DNA from: Parelaphostrongylus tenuis
Lineage: Eukaryota > Nematoda > Chromadorea > Rhabditida > Metastrongylidae
Direction: 5' to 3'
Assembly (NCBI GenBank): GCA_019055375.1
Contig: JAHQIW010000424.1
Location: 1-64,000 of the forward strand
DNA length: 64,000 nt
A program made the position numbers and the translations under genes. Numbering within the stretch: the first letter of the stretch is position 1; every line of letters begins with the position of its first letter. Under the pieces are notes generated by a model. That model was not told where the DNA came from. It searched no databases and saw nothing but the letters and a program-made list of their open reading frames with translations. This document shows positions 22,803 through 33,571 of this stretch, piece after piece.

Positions 22803-22959
22803 TCTATAAGTCAGCCCTCATTGACAGACCACTGTACATGCGTGGCTCAAATAATGATTTATCAGGCATATTGAAATTTGAGCTGTGGTCTTAAGAAGAC
22901 ACTCGAAATGAAAGATATATTCACGCTCAATTTGCTTTAGTAACCAAACTAGGGTCTGT

Positions 22960-23250
22960 AGATGGCTATTCATCAAGCATCTAGTAGCCATTTAACAGCA
23001 TAAATCTTACAGATTCTGACACAAGTTTTGTATCCCCATCTTCTTAGGATGGTGCTAGAGTAAGAAGAAGATTACGTTCCACTCGCAAAACTTTCGGCAC
23101 TTTTCCATTACCAGTAATCATATTTAAACCTCGACGCCAAGGACGACGCGTTTTTCTGCATTTTTTTAGAGTTTCTGTACTCATACGGAGGCTAAATCCC
23201 AACAATTTCAATGTTACACTTTTTTGAAAAGGTTTTTCGTGCGTTATAGC
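22960..23250. repeat. Repeat field R fragment
   Basis: Two units with the AAATCTTACAGATTC and AATCCCAACAATTTCAATG motifs and a GAAGATTACGTTCCAC block typical of field R. Confidence 0.45.
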
Positions 23251-23580
23251 TTACTTATTTGATACTTGATACTTAGATGGTCCGTCTTCACTAGTTGTGC
23301 GGACCCCAGCAAATATTCCAAATGGTATATTGTTGATTGTGCATATAACATTCCTTGGTTTCCTAACGTAACCTTGCAAGGGCTTCTTCAGGTCTTCATA
23401 ATGTCGTCTCCAAAGAATGGATTTCGGTGACGGATCTTCGGCCGGGCTTCCTATTAGTTGATTCAGAGATGGTGTTAGGTCGAAATCAAAAGCAGAGGTA
23501 GGAAGAAAATCAAGCGACCGCCCACGGATGATGCAGAAACCGAAATCCGTTATAGCAGCAAAAATAATATGATGTTTCAC
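23251..23580 (-). CDS. Unassigned open frame (weak)
   Basis: A 109-codon minus-strand frame with a low-hydrophobicity, proline-containing sequence (for example SPAEDPSPKSILWRRHYEDL). It has a more protein-like composition than its neighbours but no family I recognise, no signal peptide, and repeat fragments on both sides. It could be one exon or chance. Confidence 0.15.
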   Translation of the reverse strand: MKHHIIFAAITDFGFCIIRGRSLDFLPTSAFDFDLTPSLNQLIGSPAEDPSPKSILWRRHYEDLKKPLQGYVRKPRNVICTINNIPFGIFAGVRTTSEDGPSKYQVSNK

Positions 23581-23719
23581 ACTCAGCTTGCTAATCGCTA
23601 ACGGAGCTTTTTCGCTAAATTTTCAATGCCATTAGAAGGTCTAAATCTTGATGATTTCAATGGTGCACATCGTTTACAAGAAAATTCATTTGAAACGCTG
23701 TGGCAGTCAGAAGATAACT

Positions 23720-24140
23720 GGCTTTCGCATTCTTCGCATACTTTTTGTCGGCTAGTGTGTGTGAGTGTCGTGTATCGATCGCAAGTCTCCATTCTCATGT
23801 GAGGCGCAATTTTTGATATCAAATTTAGTTTAATCTCCGTTTTGACAAAACCGCAGACAAAACGCTTGAGTGTGATACTCCGTGATTTCCTCTACACGCT
23901 CATAGACAATTCGTACATAACGCAGGTCTAACAACGGGTTTCATTTAGTAACCTAAAATGCAGCGTAAGCCTAAGCTAATAGAACGATAGTACATATTCA
24001 CTTTTACATTATCACACAATAAAAACTAAAGATCCCTACAAAACGGCGAAAAAATAATAGATAAGTAAGTACGTGCGTTAACGCACGTCACGTGTTGAAC
24101 GCAGTTTTGTTTTCACTATTGCACCGCTGTAAAAAAGACT
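23720..24140. repeat. Dispersed repeat D1, copy 2
   Basis: Same order of blocks as 10040-10460, including the GTGATACTCCG and CCTCTACACGCTC segments. Confidence 0.55.
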
Positions 24141-24194
24141 TTCTCAAGAACAGGTAAATTTTCAAAGTACTCAATATTTGAGCTTTCGGACTGC

Positions 24195-24870
24195 CCATTA
24201 AGTGCGGAGAAGATTCTTTGTGCAGCAGAAAGAACTCCTCAAAAATCAAAAAAGATTACCAAAGGAAAGTACCGGATTTTCCTCGCACGTAAAGGATTAT
24301 GCATTAGAAGCATATGATCTTTTGGAGGACAGAGAAGCTTTCACGCAAGCCGCGAGAATTGCGCTCCTCGAATCACGCTGCGCAATAATTTCAACCACTC
24401 CAAGAGGGCGAGAATTTCACTATTTAGTCAGAAATTTTTCGCCGTTTCGGTAAAAATTCTGCCTCTCACCGTGGTGGTGAAAAAACCTTTTCTTTCGTTC
24501 TATAATGTTAATAGTTCATTCTCATTTTATATAACTCAATGAAGCAGCTATGAAGTTGAATCAACGAGCTGATCATTTCGAGCGCGAAAAGAACCTTTTT
24601 CGCATTTGCAATGATCTATAAAGATCTTTATAGAACCTAAACTAAGATTGAGAACCAGTAAAATCTTAACTCTCGAGTGATTGTTATTATCGTTAAATAT
24701 GTGGTGAAAGCTAAGCTCAGACCCCTGCCGAATAAAAAATACGCGCATAAAATGGTAAAAAAATTGAAAGAAAATAAAGAAAATAAACAAATGGAAAGGT
24801 GATTTTCTTCTCATCATGTTACAGCGCAATAAAAAGATTCTACTAGAAACCAAACCTTGTTTCAAATTAG
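24195..24870 (+). repeat. Dispersed repeat B, copy 1
   Basis: Closely matches 31690-32420 over about 680 bp: GGAGAAGATTCTTT at the left, TGAATCAACGAGCT in the middle, and TACAGCGCAATAAAAA at the right. Both copies have an open start of about 80 codons rich in Lys, but the frames diverge and shift. It is probably an unclassified transposable-element segment. Confidence 0.65.
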
Positions 24871-25054
24871 CCGTTTCCTAGGTTATCCAATGACTGCTGC
24901 AACTCCAGTGAAAAAAATCTGCGTGATGAAAAATTAATTGAACACGACTGCAAGAACAATCTGCACTGCAGACGCGAAGCATTATTCTCTTTTGTTGCTA
25001 CAGCCCACCAAGAGATCCTCATCAATTTAAGCCCGATGTTAGACTTGCAATTTC

Positions 25055-25330
25055 TTAAGCTAATGAACGACTATTGAAAGTCTTGTAAAAACTGTGTTCG
25101 ACCAAAAAACCACGAAAAGACCGATACACCACCGTGGTGGACTTGGCCACCAAAGGGTCAATGAATTTGAAGTGCAATGATCCAATTTTACTCCCAGCTA
25201 TTGGTCCGAGTTCTTCGCATCTGCATATGCAAAACGCGATACTTCTAGAAAGTTGCATTGAAGCTACTTTGACCTTGCTAAAAATGTGATTGAACTTAGA
25301 AACGTCTGGTAAATATTGCAGTGACACATA
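25055..25330 (-). CDS. Unassigned frame related to 42.5-42.8 kb (weak)
   Basis: The minus-strand frame contains KFNHIFSKVKVASMQLSRS, which aligns with EFNHFLARLKHKCFLINIA in the frame at 42773-42501. The DNA is also similar over about 90 bp. This may be an exon of an unrecognised gene family or an unclassified repeat; I cannot tell which. Confidence 0.2.
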   Translation of the reverse strand, partial: YVSLQYLPDVSKFNHIFSKVKVASMQLSRSIAFCICRCEELGPIAGSKIGSLHFKFIDPLVAKSTTVVYRSFRGFLVEHSFYKTFNSRSLA

Positions 25331-25616
25331 TTACTTGAATAACAGTTGTACTGGCGTGAATAACAATTGCTTGAATTGCGTTGATCACCACCTGGACGTT
25401 CTCCTACAATAACCCAACGGTGTAGATGATCAGTACAGGTCTAGACCCTAAACATTTTGTATACTTCACTTCGCCACTAAAATTTGCAATTATAATTTAT
25501 CTTCATTTCGAAAATGCTCTACAAATTAGGTGGGACATTACCCATTCTAAGAAAATGAGCCTGCAGGTGTGAACATCCCTAACAACTCAATTATTGTGTA
25601 ATCAAGTCTTTTCTGT

Positions 25617-25930
25617 TTCTTTTCATTACTATTTGAGCCAACATGTCATGTGGTCTAGTCAGGCTTCTCTACAGCGCGATACACATGTGCCGTCCTTATA
25701 GACTCGTCAGTCGGGCAGAACCTGTTGTCCCTCGATCTTTTTATTAGTCTGTTCTCTCGGGGTCCTGCTCTCTCTGTAGAGAGATATCGAAGACGAACGT
25801 TTTACACTCTATGTCAAGCGAGATTTTCACTTGACACAGAGTGTGTGCACTCTCAACTGTTCTTGGCTGGTATTTTTATCATATTATATCTCCGTTTCTC
25901 TTGTTGTTTATATGCACAGAGGTAAGTTCG
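25617..25930 (-). mobile_element. Class A hammerhead element, single unit
   Basis: Sense on minus. The 3' end (ACTATTTGAGCCAACATGTCATGT on plus) leads into a decayed hammerhead at 25674-25716 and a body shared with the 3.1 and 47.2 kb copies (GAAGACGAACGTTTTACACT on plus). The outer end is lost near 25930. Confidence 0.65.
25674..25716 (-). ncRNA. Decayed hammerhead ribozyme
   Basis: CUGACGAG and stem II GUC/GAC are kept, but the second core strand reads GGCAC instead of GAAAC, and stem I has a mismatch (GCCCGA against UCGCGC). Expected to be inactive. Confidence 0.65.
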
Positions 25931-25934
25931 ACAC

Positions 25935-27026
25935 AAATGCAGCCCAACAGTAGCCCCTACAACAGGCGTAGAATAGGAAAAGAAATTTGGAAAAAGATTA
26001 CACTTTAGGAAGGATTACATGAATAGATATTCAAAAAGCTATGCAATATCTTGTCTTTGGCTTATCCATTTTAATGACTGCCATGATGCCCATTTTTGAC
26101 AAAAACGAATTGTGGATCGAAAAAAAACTGATTGGTACACCTGTAGAGCTAGCTCATTGGTTCGCTTGCCTTCAGAAAATCATGGTTCTATTGGATTGAT
26201 TCGTTGAATACAGTGTAAATAAATGATAAAAATAATGAATACAGCTATACTTGTGATAAAAGCATTCACCCTAGTTGTACAAATTATAACGTCAAGAAAT
26301 CAACTTAACTGCAGAATAAAGCAGTTGATCACTGCGCTCCTGAAGATTACCTGCTTGCAATTTGTGATACCCTTCAAGAACCCACAAAGGCTGTTGGTAA
26401 AAACATGAATACGCTGAGCGAAGCCGTTTTTCCCTTTAAGAGATCAGCTCTCGCATATGGCATATCACACATGTCGGCTGATGGCCAAAATGTTCGGATC
26501 AGCTCTGTTACTGATGAACACAAATTACTGAGGGACAAAAGTTGCTTGATTGAAGATAGCGACAACCATATGCGTTGAATAAAGGTTAGTTTTGCTTATG
26601 CTAGGTTCGGAACCACAAGAGAGAGCAGAAGATATTCAAACTCATCAATCATGCTTCCAGTTCACTTCCATGCATACCAAGTTTCCCATCTTATCTTCTA
26701 ATTTCCCTTTTTCAAGTTGGCTTCTAATATCAGAGTTGTTTAGAGGTATAAAAAGAACTTGATGGACCAATAGTCTCTTTCAGGTCGTTTTATAGGCTAA
26801 GCATACATTCCATAATCTCTGCCATGATAAGGGATCAAATACGCGACGCATTCTTTGGGGAACGCTGAGTGCTTTGACGGCTTTGTCTTGTAACGAATCC
26901 CATCCCAGCGTTGATAAAATTTGTAAGCAAAGACAGTTAATTTCCTAGAGAATATCACATCAATCGAAGATTATAAGTAAATTTTTGCTAATGTCTAAAA
27001 ATCTAAGCATATAATAATTTGCACAC
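25935..27026. repeat. Duplicated upstream region (pairs with 43.5-44.53 kb)
   Basis: Stretches such as TTGTGGATCGAAAAAAAACTG and CTATTGGATTGATTCGTTGAAT match 43.58-43.69 kb in order. This marks the left part of a segmental duplication that includes the ShKT genes. No gene was seen inside. Confidence 0.55.
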
Positions 27027-27180
27027 CTCGTTTACTTAGTAACATCATCCATTACTGATGCTATTCTTGTTTAACCAATCATATAGGAGAAAACGGTATA
27101 AAAGTCATTTAGGTGGTTGATTAAATTACGTTTGATTTTCTTTCAATCTTACGCTGTGTGAAATTCCACTGAATTTTCAG
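27027..27180 (+). promoter_or_regulatory. Promoter and outron of broken ShKT gene 1
   Basis: A conserved block (TTTACTTAGTAACATCATCC, 27030-27075) precedes TATAAAAG at 27097-27104, then a TTTTCAG acceptor ending at 27180. The paralogue at 44.5 kb has the same block, TATA box and acceptor, with 76-77 nt between TATA and acceptor in both. The acceptor directly before the start suggests spliced-leader trans-splicing. Confidence 0.6.
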
Positions 27181-28862
27181 AAATCCTCTGTGTTTTGGTG
27201 ATGGTGGTGCTATGCTCTGGTACAATGGGAGGGACTACGGACTACACTTACACGGAATATGTCGGAGGAGGTTTTGAGGTGCGTGTCTTAATTAACATAA
27301 AATCTTCTCAGAATAGGGAACACTAACTTGAGGACTTGTTTGATAGATATAGATCTTTTCTGGACATAACGTCTCAGAATGTTATTTCGAAAAAGCTCTC
27401 GAAATATGTGATGCTTTGGAGCAATTTTTGCTCTCCTTTGTGATTTCAACTTTAACATTGCCTATTTACTTAGGACACCATGCGCGCATTTTATTTCGTT
27501 ATCTAGTGAATGAGATGGGGAAGATGGCAGAGTGGTTGAGGATGAAGCCTGGAGGTGAGGCAAAGTTATAGTTCGATCTCCTCCGCAGAGCTCTCCTGCA
27601 ATTTACAAACGAGCGCTTAAATCGCTTATTTTCAATTTTGCAAGGAGAATCGACTCAAGTAGTATTCTAGGACATTCTGAAAGAAAATGAGATCTTCAAG
27701 AAGCACCCGAAACCTTTGGAAGATGAATGCGAGTAGAAGAAGCGAGTGCAAGAAGTGTTAGGATACCTACAATATATTTGTAGGTAGCTAGTATAAAGTA
27801 TTAAATAATCAATATTCTTAGCGATTCTGGATTGCCTGTACAGGTTGGATGTTCGAATAAGCGTGACTGAACTGATCGGAACACTACGGAGTAAGGCTAT
27901 CAACTGGGGTTTAAGAGAGCGGCGACAAATCAAATACCGTCAAAATCTTTCTAGAGGTTAAACTTTGGTAAGCAACTCAGCTTCCGTTTTAGCCAGCCAA
28001 ACACAAATGGTTTCATGCCAGTGAACTCCTTTCAATATTGAAAGTGCTTAATAAAATAGACAGCATAGCACGACAAGGATTTTCTGATATTTCGAAGAAC
28101 ATTTTTTTAATCCAAGACCGTGATAACATCTTGCGCATGTATAAGAATTTCAAATGTATCTGTAGGTGTTTAGAAAGAAACTTTTGCCTGCTTGGCAGGG
28201 AAAGTCGATAAAAGTGAGAAATTTCACGAACTTAAAACAATAATGATAGCGGTCTCTACACTTCGGACAGGCAGACGAAACAATCTAGAAAGACTTTTGT
28301 AGTAGAAAGTATCGTCTTCGCCAAGTCTTGCTGTTTATTGCACTCTAGTTGATTATCTAGTTGAAACGTCTCACGAAAACGAAAGCCGTTTTAGTACGCT
28401 CAGACTGCGGTGAATTGCGAAAATTAAATTGCGAGACGATCTCTGCTTGCAACTTTATGCAGAGGATGTAAAGGTGGCTACTGGTGAAGATCGCAGTGAG
28501 AATTCCTTCAAGGTGCGGAAATTTCCCTGACTGTACTTGTTTGTTAGTACTTCTACTTTTAGCAATGGTTGGAAAAATCTTAATGAATTCTTCTCATTTA
28601 CTCACTTTTCTCATTTACTCACTCATTTACTCACTTCAAAATTCCCTCCACTGATTAGAAATTTCAGCTTGGAAACAATTTGGATTCAGATCTGGTACAA
28701 GCAGCCAACTCTTGTCCTCGGACGTGTGGTTACTGCTGCATCACACCAGAGTTCAATTGTGAAAGCAAACGATGCAAGTTTGTCGTTAAATCTACGGAAG
28801 ATCACCTAACTCTTCTTTATCTTTTGTGTATGCCACAAATTGCGTTGTTGCTCGGTTCTTGA
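27181..28862 (+). pseudogene. ShKT-domain secreted protein gene 1, broken
   Basis: Three exons align with the paralogue at 44.7-48.5 kb. Exon 1 (27181-27278) encodes a signal peptide of the same length, but its start codon is ATC instead of ATG. Exon 2 (28395-28512) is 118 nt against 117, with a one-base insertion near 28436 that shifts the frame into stops. Exon 3 (28658-28862) is open and ends the ShKT domain with CPRTCGYC, followed by a further Cys-rich tail. Donors GTGCGT and GTGCGG and acceptors TTTTAG and TTTCAG are all present. The gene would encode a secreted single-ShKT protein; such domains occur in nematode secreted and surface proteins. A missing start plus a frameshift makes it a pseudogene unless the assembly is wrong. 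Confidence 0.6.
27517..27591 (+). repeat. tRNA-like sequence in intron 1 of ShKT gene 1
   Basis: A box GATGGCAGAGTGGTTGAGG and B box AGTTCGATCTCC are spaced as in a type I tRNA with Leu/Ser-like features. No clean acceptor stem. It is probably the head of a tRNA-derived repeat. Confidence 0.4.
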
Positions 28863-28998
28863 AAAAATCTTAGAAACTTAAAAAATTTTTTGCCACTCAT
28901 ACTAGCAAACTGAGTACGTCTTGTCAATTTTGTCTACTCCACATCTATAAGCTTCATAGAAATTGTAGTAACTATTTTGACGATTTCATTACCTTATT

Positions 28999-29317
28999 CA
29001 GAAGTCCATCTCATCAACTGTTTGCAAACCTCGCTATAAACATTCAGTGCAGTCTCTGAGAATATTTGAAGCCTTAACAAGGTTGTTATGTCAGAGCCAT
29101 ACTTACGTTTCGGAGGTGTTACCCTCTTCATTAGTGGGCCACCCCCCACCCTGAACCCTTATTTATAGCAGGGATGGGAGACATTGTCCATGGTGATATC
29201 ACGTGTGTGAATGTTTGGAGTCTTACCAAAGCTTGAGAATGTTTGGATCCTTAGCGAGGTTGACAGACTATACTGAATGTTTATAGAGAGGCTCAAAACA
29301 GTCAGTGAGATGGACTT
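28999..29317. mobile_element. Class D foldback element with decayed hammerhead
   Basis: The ends GAAGTCCATCTCATCAACTG (28999) and its inverted form at 29258-29317 make terminal inverted repeats of about 55 bp with shared CTCTATAAACATTCAGT. The left arm, read on minus, contains a hammerhead-like core at 29095-29140. It is followed by an ACATAACAACC..GTTAAGGCTTC tail that resembles the 3' tail of class B hammerhead elements. It therefore appears to be another head-to-head inverted dimer with only one ribozyme left. Confidence 0.55.
29095..29140 (-). ncRNA. Decayed hammerhead ribozyme, class D
   Basis: The core reads CUAAUGAA (for CUGAUGAG), with a 4-bp stem II GAGG/CCUC, then CGAAAC, a minimal stem III and GUA at the expected cleavage site. 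Stem I is GCCCA/UGGCU, partly paired. The G5 change predicts inactivity. Confidence 0.45.
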
Positions 29318-29507
29318 CTACAGACTCTCTACCATAAAGTGAAAAAATGGCAATAACTCATTATTATGTGCTATCATCATAAACAACGTCTCTCCATCCC
29401 TGCTGCAAAGTAGGTTTCACGTACGTTTGGTTTTGACGTAACAATTCCGGTGAGGCTCTAAACATTCTCGCAAACTCAAATTTTTACATCATTGGTGAGT
29501 TAGAAAG

Positions 29508-29860
29508 AGGGTCGTGGCCGAGTGGTTGTAACGCACCTCGCAGCGCGCGTGTAGGCGAGCTCCACTTCCCCTTCCCCCTCTTCCCTTCCACCTCCTACCT
29601 CTGTCCTACCAACAACTACGTCCGATGAAACGCCACCGCAAGGCTACCCTTGAGATTGCAAGGAGACGCGCTTAACCAGTATTCTGCGCTGTTCAAAAAG
29701 AAGACGAAAAACGTAGTGAAAGCTTGAAGTTCTGGAATCTGAGCAGTGAAAAAAACACTGTGATAACGGATCAAATAAAGTACTAAAAAGTAAGGTAGAA
29801 TATTATCAAGGAGAGAAGAGTGGCAATAATGATCTAAGACGCAGCAGCAACGACACACAT
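29508..29860 (+). mobile_element. tRNA-derived SINE family S2, copy 1
   Basis: The head GGTCGTGGCCGAGTGGTTGT is a perfect tRNA A box context. A pyrimidine-rich stretch at 29570-29612 follows, then a body with TTGAGATTGCAAGGAGACGC and GTTCAAAAAGAAGACGAAAA. The same head and body occur on minus at 56.9-57.1 and 57.7-57.9 kb. Confidence 0.6.
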
Positions 29861-30359
29861 TACGAAAGAACGGGAATTGTCGCTAATTACATGAGTATAG
29901 TGGTCGTTTTCCCCAAGCTAGCACGAACCAGCCACTTCCACGGAATTATCTACGACTTTCAATGAAGCTACTTCGAGACAAGTTCTTAGGAATTCACATA
30001 AAATTAGAAGAAAAGGCTATGTGATCTTGGAGGCTCTTAGCTCTGAAGTCCTATGTGATCTAGTCAATAAAATTTCATGGACAGCAGGTGAAGATTATTA
30101 GACTCTAACATCTAAAGATCTAATTGTCTACCATTATCTGTCGAATTGGACCTTCCGTACGAATATTAATGCTAGTATAACCGCCTTTTTGGATAGGAAT
30201 TGATTCCATCACGACAACGACATTCAGTGGAGTCTCGAGACGCGCGAGATATCTCTTATCTCACTTTCAGCGGCATAAGAAGACTTCATACAACTGTAAT
30301 ATTTTAATTCAAAATAGAATAAGATTGTAAAAGAAGTACAACAACGTCAAAGCGTGCAC

Positions 30360-31100
30360 TTTTAACTGTACGGCAACGCACATTGAGACTGGCTTAAAGA
30401 TATGGTGGTGCCACAAGGCGATACCATCTCGTCAAAATTTTTACTGCTACCACTGAAAGCACAAGACGAAAGTTGGAGTGCGAGAACAAATAAGGTTAAG
30501 TCGATGGTTGTTGACTCTAACGGCTTCGGTTCTTTGGTGATATCCTTCTCAAACATCAACCATTCTATAGCAACAGCAAATAGGCAAAACGACTGTTGGG
30601 CTACCTTTGCAGCGCTTATTTAGAGGTGATCTGTGATTAAATCTCACATGAAGGATGTTTCTCAGCGAAGCACTGTTTTTGAAGCGTCGTATCTTACTTA
30701 AATTATTGGAAGGAATCCCTCAACCACTTGCATGTGGATGAAGACCTTGACATGATGAACGACCTGGCTCCAATACATAGAAAATGAGCGCTACCTGTTG
30801 CTATTTCAACATTATCAACGATATTATGAAGAAAACAAAGAACTTTCAAATCTGTTGCCTACCTTCGCGAACGATCCATCTGCCTTATCATACGAATCTG
30901 ATTCCTGCTCAGTACGTGAAGAGGAAGACTTATGATCATTCAAAGCTACTGAACAAGACAGTCAAAAGGACGAAACTGTTAATCTTCAACATCACTCGGA
31001 TAAACGAGCAACACTAAATTCGATATCACATCAATGAGCAAAGATCAGGGCGCAAAAATATCGAAAATAACGTGGATCCTCACACAGAATGTGTCTATAC
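30360..31100 (+). mobile_element. RTE-type LINE fragment (reverse transcriptase to C-terminus)
   Basis: Plus-strand frames keep the RTE reverse transcriptase block VVPQGDTISSKFLLLPL (family: GVRQGDTISPKLFTATL). In place of the FADD active-site region there is the decayed FGSLVISFSNINHSI. A later segment, IMKKTKNFQICCLPSRTIHL, corresponds to the conserved KKTKN..LRAHLFDTTVLP part. Frameshifts and the loss of the Asp pair show it is dead. A parallel fragment lies at 51.95-52.76 kb. Confidence 0.6.
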
Positions 31101-31232
31101 CGCATCCGGTATACAACAGCAGTGAGCAGATGAGCTTAATAGGATCTCCTGGGCACATTAAGAGGGTCACTGCTCACGTTAAACAAAACTCTTCTCAAAT
31201 CTCTTAATGCGAAAAATAGCTGCCAGCAGGTC

Positions 31233-31680
31233 CGTGGAGTGAACGAAATTCACTGAAATATGTCTGAATGCTATAAAGGAAAAGCGGAGATCTCACTTAT
31301 CTCTTCCTGAGTCACTTCACGATCTACCAGAGGTTTGGTGGTTTAGGTGATAGTTGGTATACATATTTTTGTCAAGCATTCTCCTTGCTTTCTAAATACA
31401 GTTTCTCGTTGCATTCTAAATAAATCCTAGTTGTTTTCACTGCGGTCCAGTAGTTTGCTTGCTTCTATAGATCCACAATTGTAAGTTCGTTTACTTGATT
31501 GATCGTGCTAATTTTTGTTACTTGGGCCGGTATGCATCATCTTTCTATGAACACGTTGAATGATGATTGGTTAATACCGACAACAAACAATTCTCAATAG
31601 GATAACCTATAGTTGTATCGCAAAGTCAACAAATTTCTCAGAAAAAATATGAAGAAAGATCAACAAGTAACTCAAAGAGC
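31233..31680 (+). repeat. Direct repeat A, left copy
   Basis: About 448 bp, closely similar to 33572-34027. Both copies contain CTATAAAGG (31271 here) and, about 140 bp later, AAATAAATCCTAG, so they resemble a TATA box and a polyadenylation signal in an LTR-like unit. Non-coding. Confidence 0.65.
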
Positions 31681-31689
31681 ACCCGATTA

Positions 31690-32420
31690 TGTTTTCGAAT
31701 GCTCATCAAGTGTGGAGAAGATTCTTTATGCAGCAAAAGGAACTTTTTGAGAAAACCAAAAAAATGATTACCGTAGGGAAAAGTGCCGGATTTCTTCGCA
31801 AACAAAAGATATATGCATTAGAAGCATATGAGCGTGTGAGGGAGATCGTGGTTTGCCAGAAGTTCGCAAGAAATGTCAAATTTTTTTAGAAACGGAGAGA
31901 AGTTCTTATGTAAGCAACGGGAATTGCGCTTCTCGAATAACGCTGCGCAATAATTTCAATTGCCACTCCAAGAGGGCGAGATTCGCATTATCTATTCAGA
32001 AATTTTTCGCCGTTTTGGAAAAATTTCTACGTCTCACCATAGTGGTGAAAAGGACCCTTTCTATCGTTCTATAAGCGTTAATAGTTCATTCTCATTTTAT
32101 ACGACTCAATAAAGTGGCTATGAAATTGAATCAACGAGCTAGTCATTTCGAGCGCAGAAAGAACCTTTCTTCGCATTTGCAAAGATCTATAAGGATAATC
32201 AATCTAAATTAAGCTTGAAACCAGTGAAATTTTAACTCTCGAATGATTGTTCTTATCGTTAACTATGTGGTAAAAGCTAAGTTCAGACTCCGGCTCAATG
32301 AGAAATACGCGCATAAAATAATAAAAAATTTTGAAAAATTAATAAAATAAAAAAATGTGAAACGTAGTTTACTTTTCGTCATGCTACAGCGCAATAAAAA
32401 ATCCTTCTACAAACCAACCT
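31690..32420 (+). repeat. Dispersed repeat B, copy 2
   Basis: Pairs with 24195-24870. Here it lies between repeat A and an RTE LINE fragment. Confidence 0.65.
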
Positions 32421-32423
32421 GTA

Positions 32424-33560
32424 TCACCTATCGTCCTGTTGATCGTCGAGTGACTGGAGCGGGTACCGCAACTCTTCCAATTTTTTCCTGTCGCGTGCAA
32501 GAGTAGCCCAGTGGGTCCTCCTCGCTCTAGGTATTCGCTGAGCATCATATCTTTCTTCTATCGCTTTCGTGCACTCCCTATGTGACGTTTTTCAGACGTT
32601 CTTCTAAGTTCAGTTTTTTTGTCAAAATCGCCGACAATGACCTTGAAGATTGTATGATCTTCTCTGAAGAATTTTTCGAAGTCCATATAGAACGCTTCGA
32701 CTTCGTCTTCGTCATAGCTTGATGTTGGTGCGTAAGCAACGAAGATGGTCGAAGCCTGCTCGAAACTACATCGTTTTCAACCGCAATCGTCCGATACGGG
32801 TTGTGATTTGTTCAAACGAATCGATGTTTACGGTAAAATTCGATTTGACGAGGACGCAGACGCCGCCAACACCTCTGCTATCGCAAGTTCTAAGGAACAG
32901 TTGTTCTCCTGTGTCATAAACAGCGTGAAAAGGATGACGTCTTCTTGGCTCAGCCAGGCCAATGACGTCGTATCTTATTCTTCTTGCTCAAATTAATAGA
33001 TCTTCTACAGCGGGTTCATAAGCAAGGGTTTTTGCATTGTAAGTACAGATCGTCATTTTAGTCCGTTACGATCCTGGCAGCCTAGTTTGACTCTGAGATT
33101 TTAGCAGCCTCTTCGTACTCGTTCTACGTGGTGCTACCGTTTCAAGGGCTCTTTCGGCGTCAGGGAAATGAGGCCCATATCTGTTACTGTTTTTAGCATT
33201 TTGATACCCAATGTATAGCTTGCCAGGCTTTAAACGTGGGGACTGGGTACTCAAGAGTAGCTTGCCAGTCTCTCTCGGAGGAGCGGGAGGAGCTTGTTTG
33301 TTGCAGGCGACTCCTAACCGCCTCCCATGTACTTCTCAGCCGCTTAATTGCAGGCTTTTGGCCGACTTGACTCGTAGAAATAGAGTTTTTGTCAAGTCGG
33401 CGCTGCAGAAGCAGGGAAGCTCTCCGCTGAATCACCTGCGTCTCTGGGAAGCACACGGTCGCTTTTGGTTCGCGTTTATTCCCTATCCACCACCTGGGGA
33501 CGCTCCCACGTGCCCTCGCACTAACCGGCCGGGATTCCTCAAAAGGGAGGTCCGTGGCAA
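32424..33560 (-). mobile_element. RTE-type LINE, internally deleted
   Basis: The minus strand reads the start of the apurinic-type endonuclease from 33056 (MTICTYNAKTLAYEP, then YDVIGLAEPRRRHPF and CDSRGVGGV). After a frameshift it runs to GDFDKKTELRRTSEKRH near 32590. There the sequence jumps straight to the C-terminal block RARRTHWATLARDR and a stop at 32426-32424. The entire reverse transcriptase is missing. The upstream part (33060-33560) is shared with the 5' region of the element at 51.4-51.86 kb. It carries stops and is not functional. Confidence 0.75.
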
Positions 33561-33571
33561 AGAGGAAAGTC

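Larger units (their letters stand above)
22350..22920. mobile_element. Class C hammerhead foldback element (head-to-head inverted dimer)
   Basis: Two units face each other. The left unit is sense on minus, with its hammerhead at 22377-22420; the right unit is sense on plus, with its hammerhead at 22760-22802. Both arms share the bodies (ACGTTCGTAGTCGCTAAC and its complement) and the CACTCTATGTCCAGTG-type block. Their 3' ends point outward, so the locus would snap back as a long hairpin. The left 3' end is shortened; the right one extends through GCTCAAATAATG to about 22920. Confidence 0.7.
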
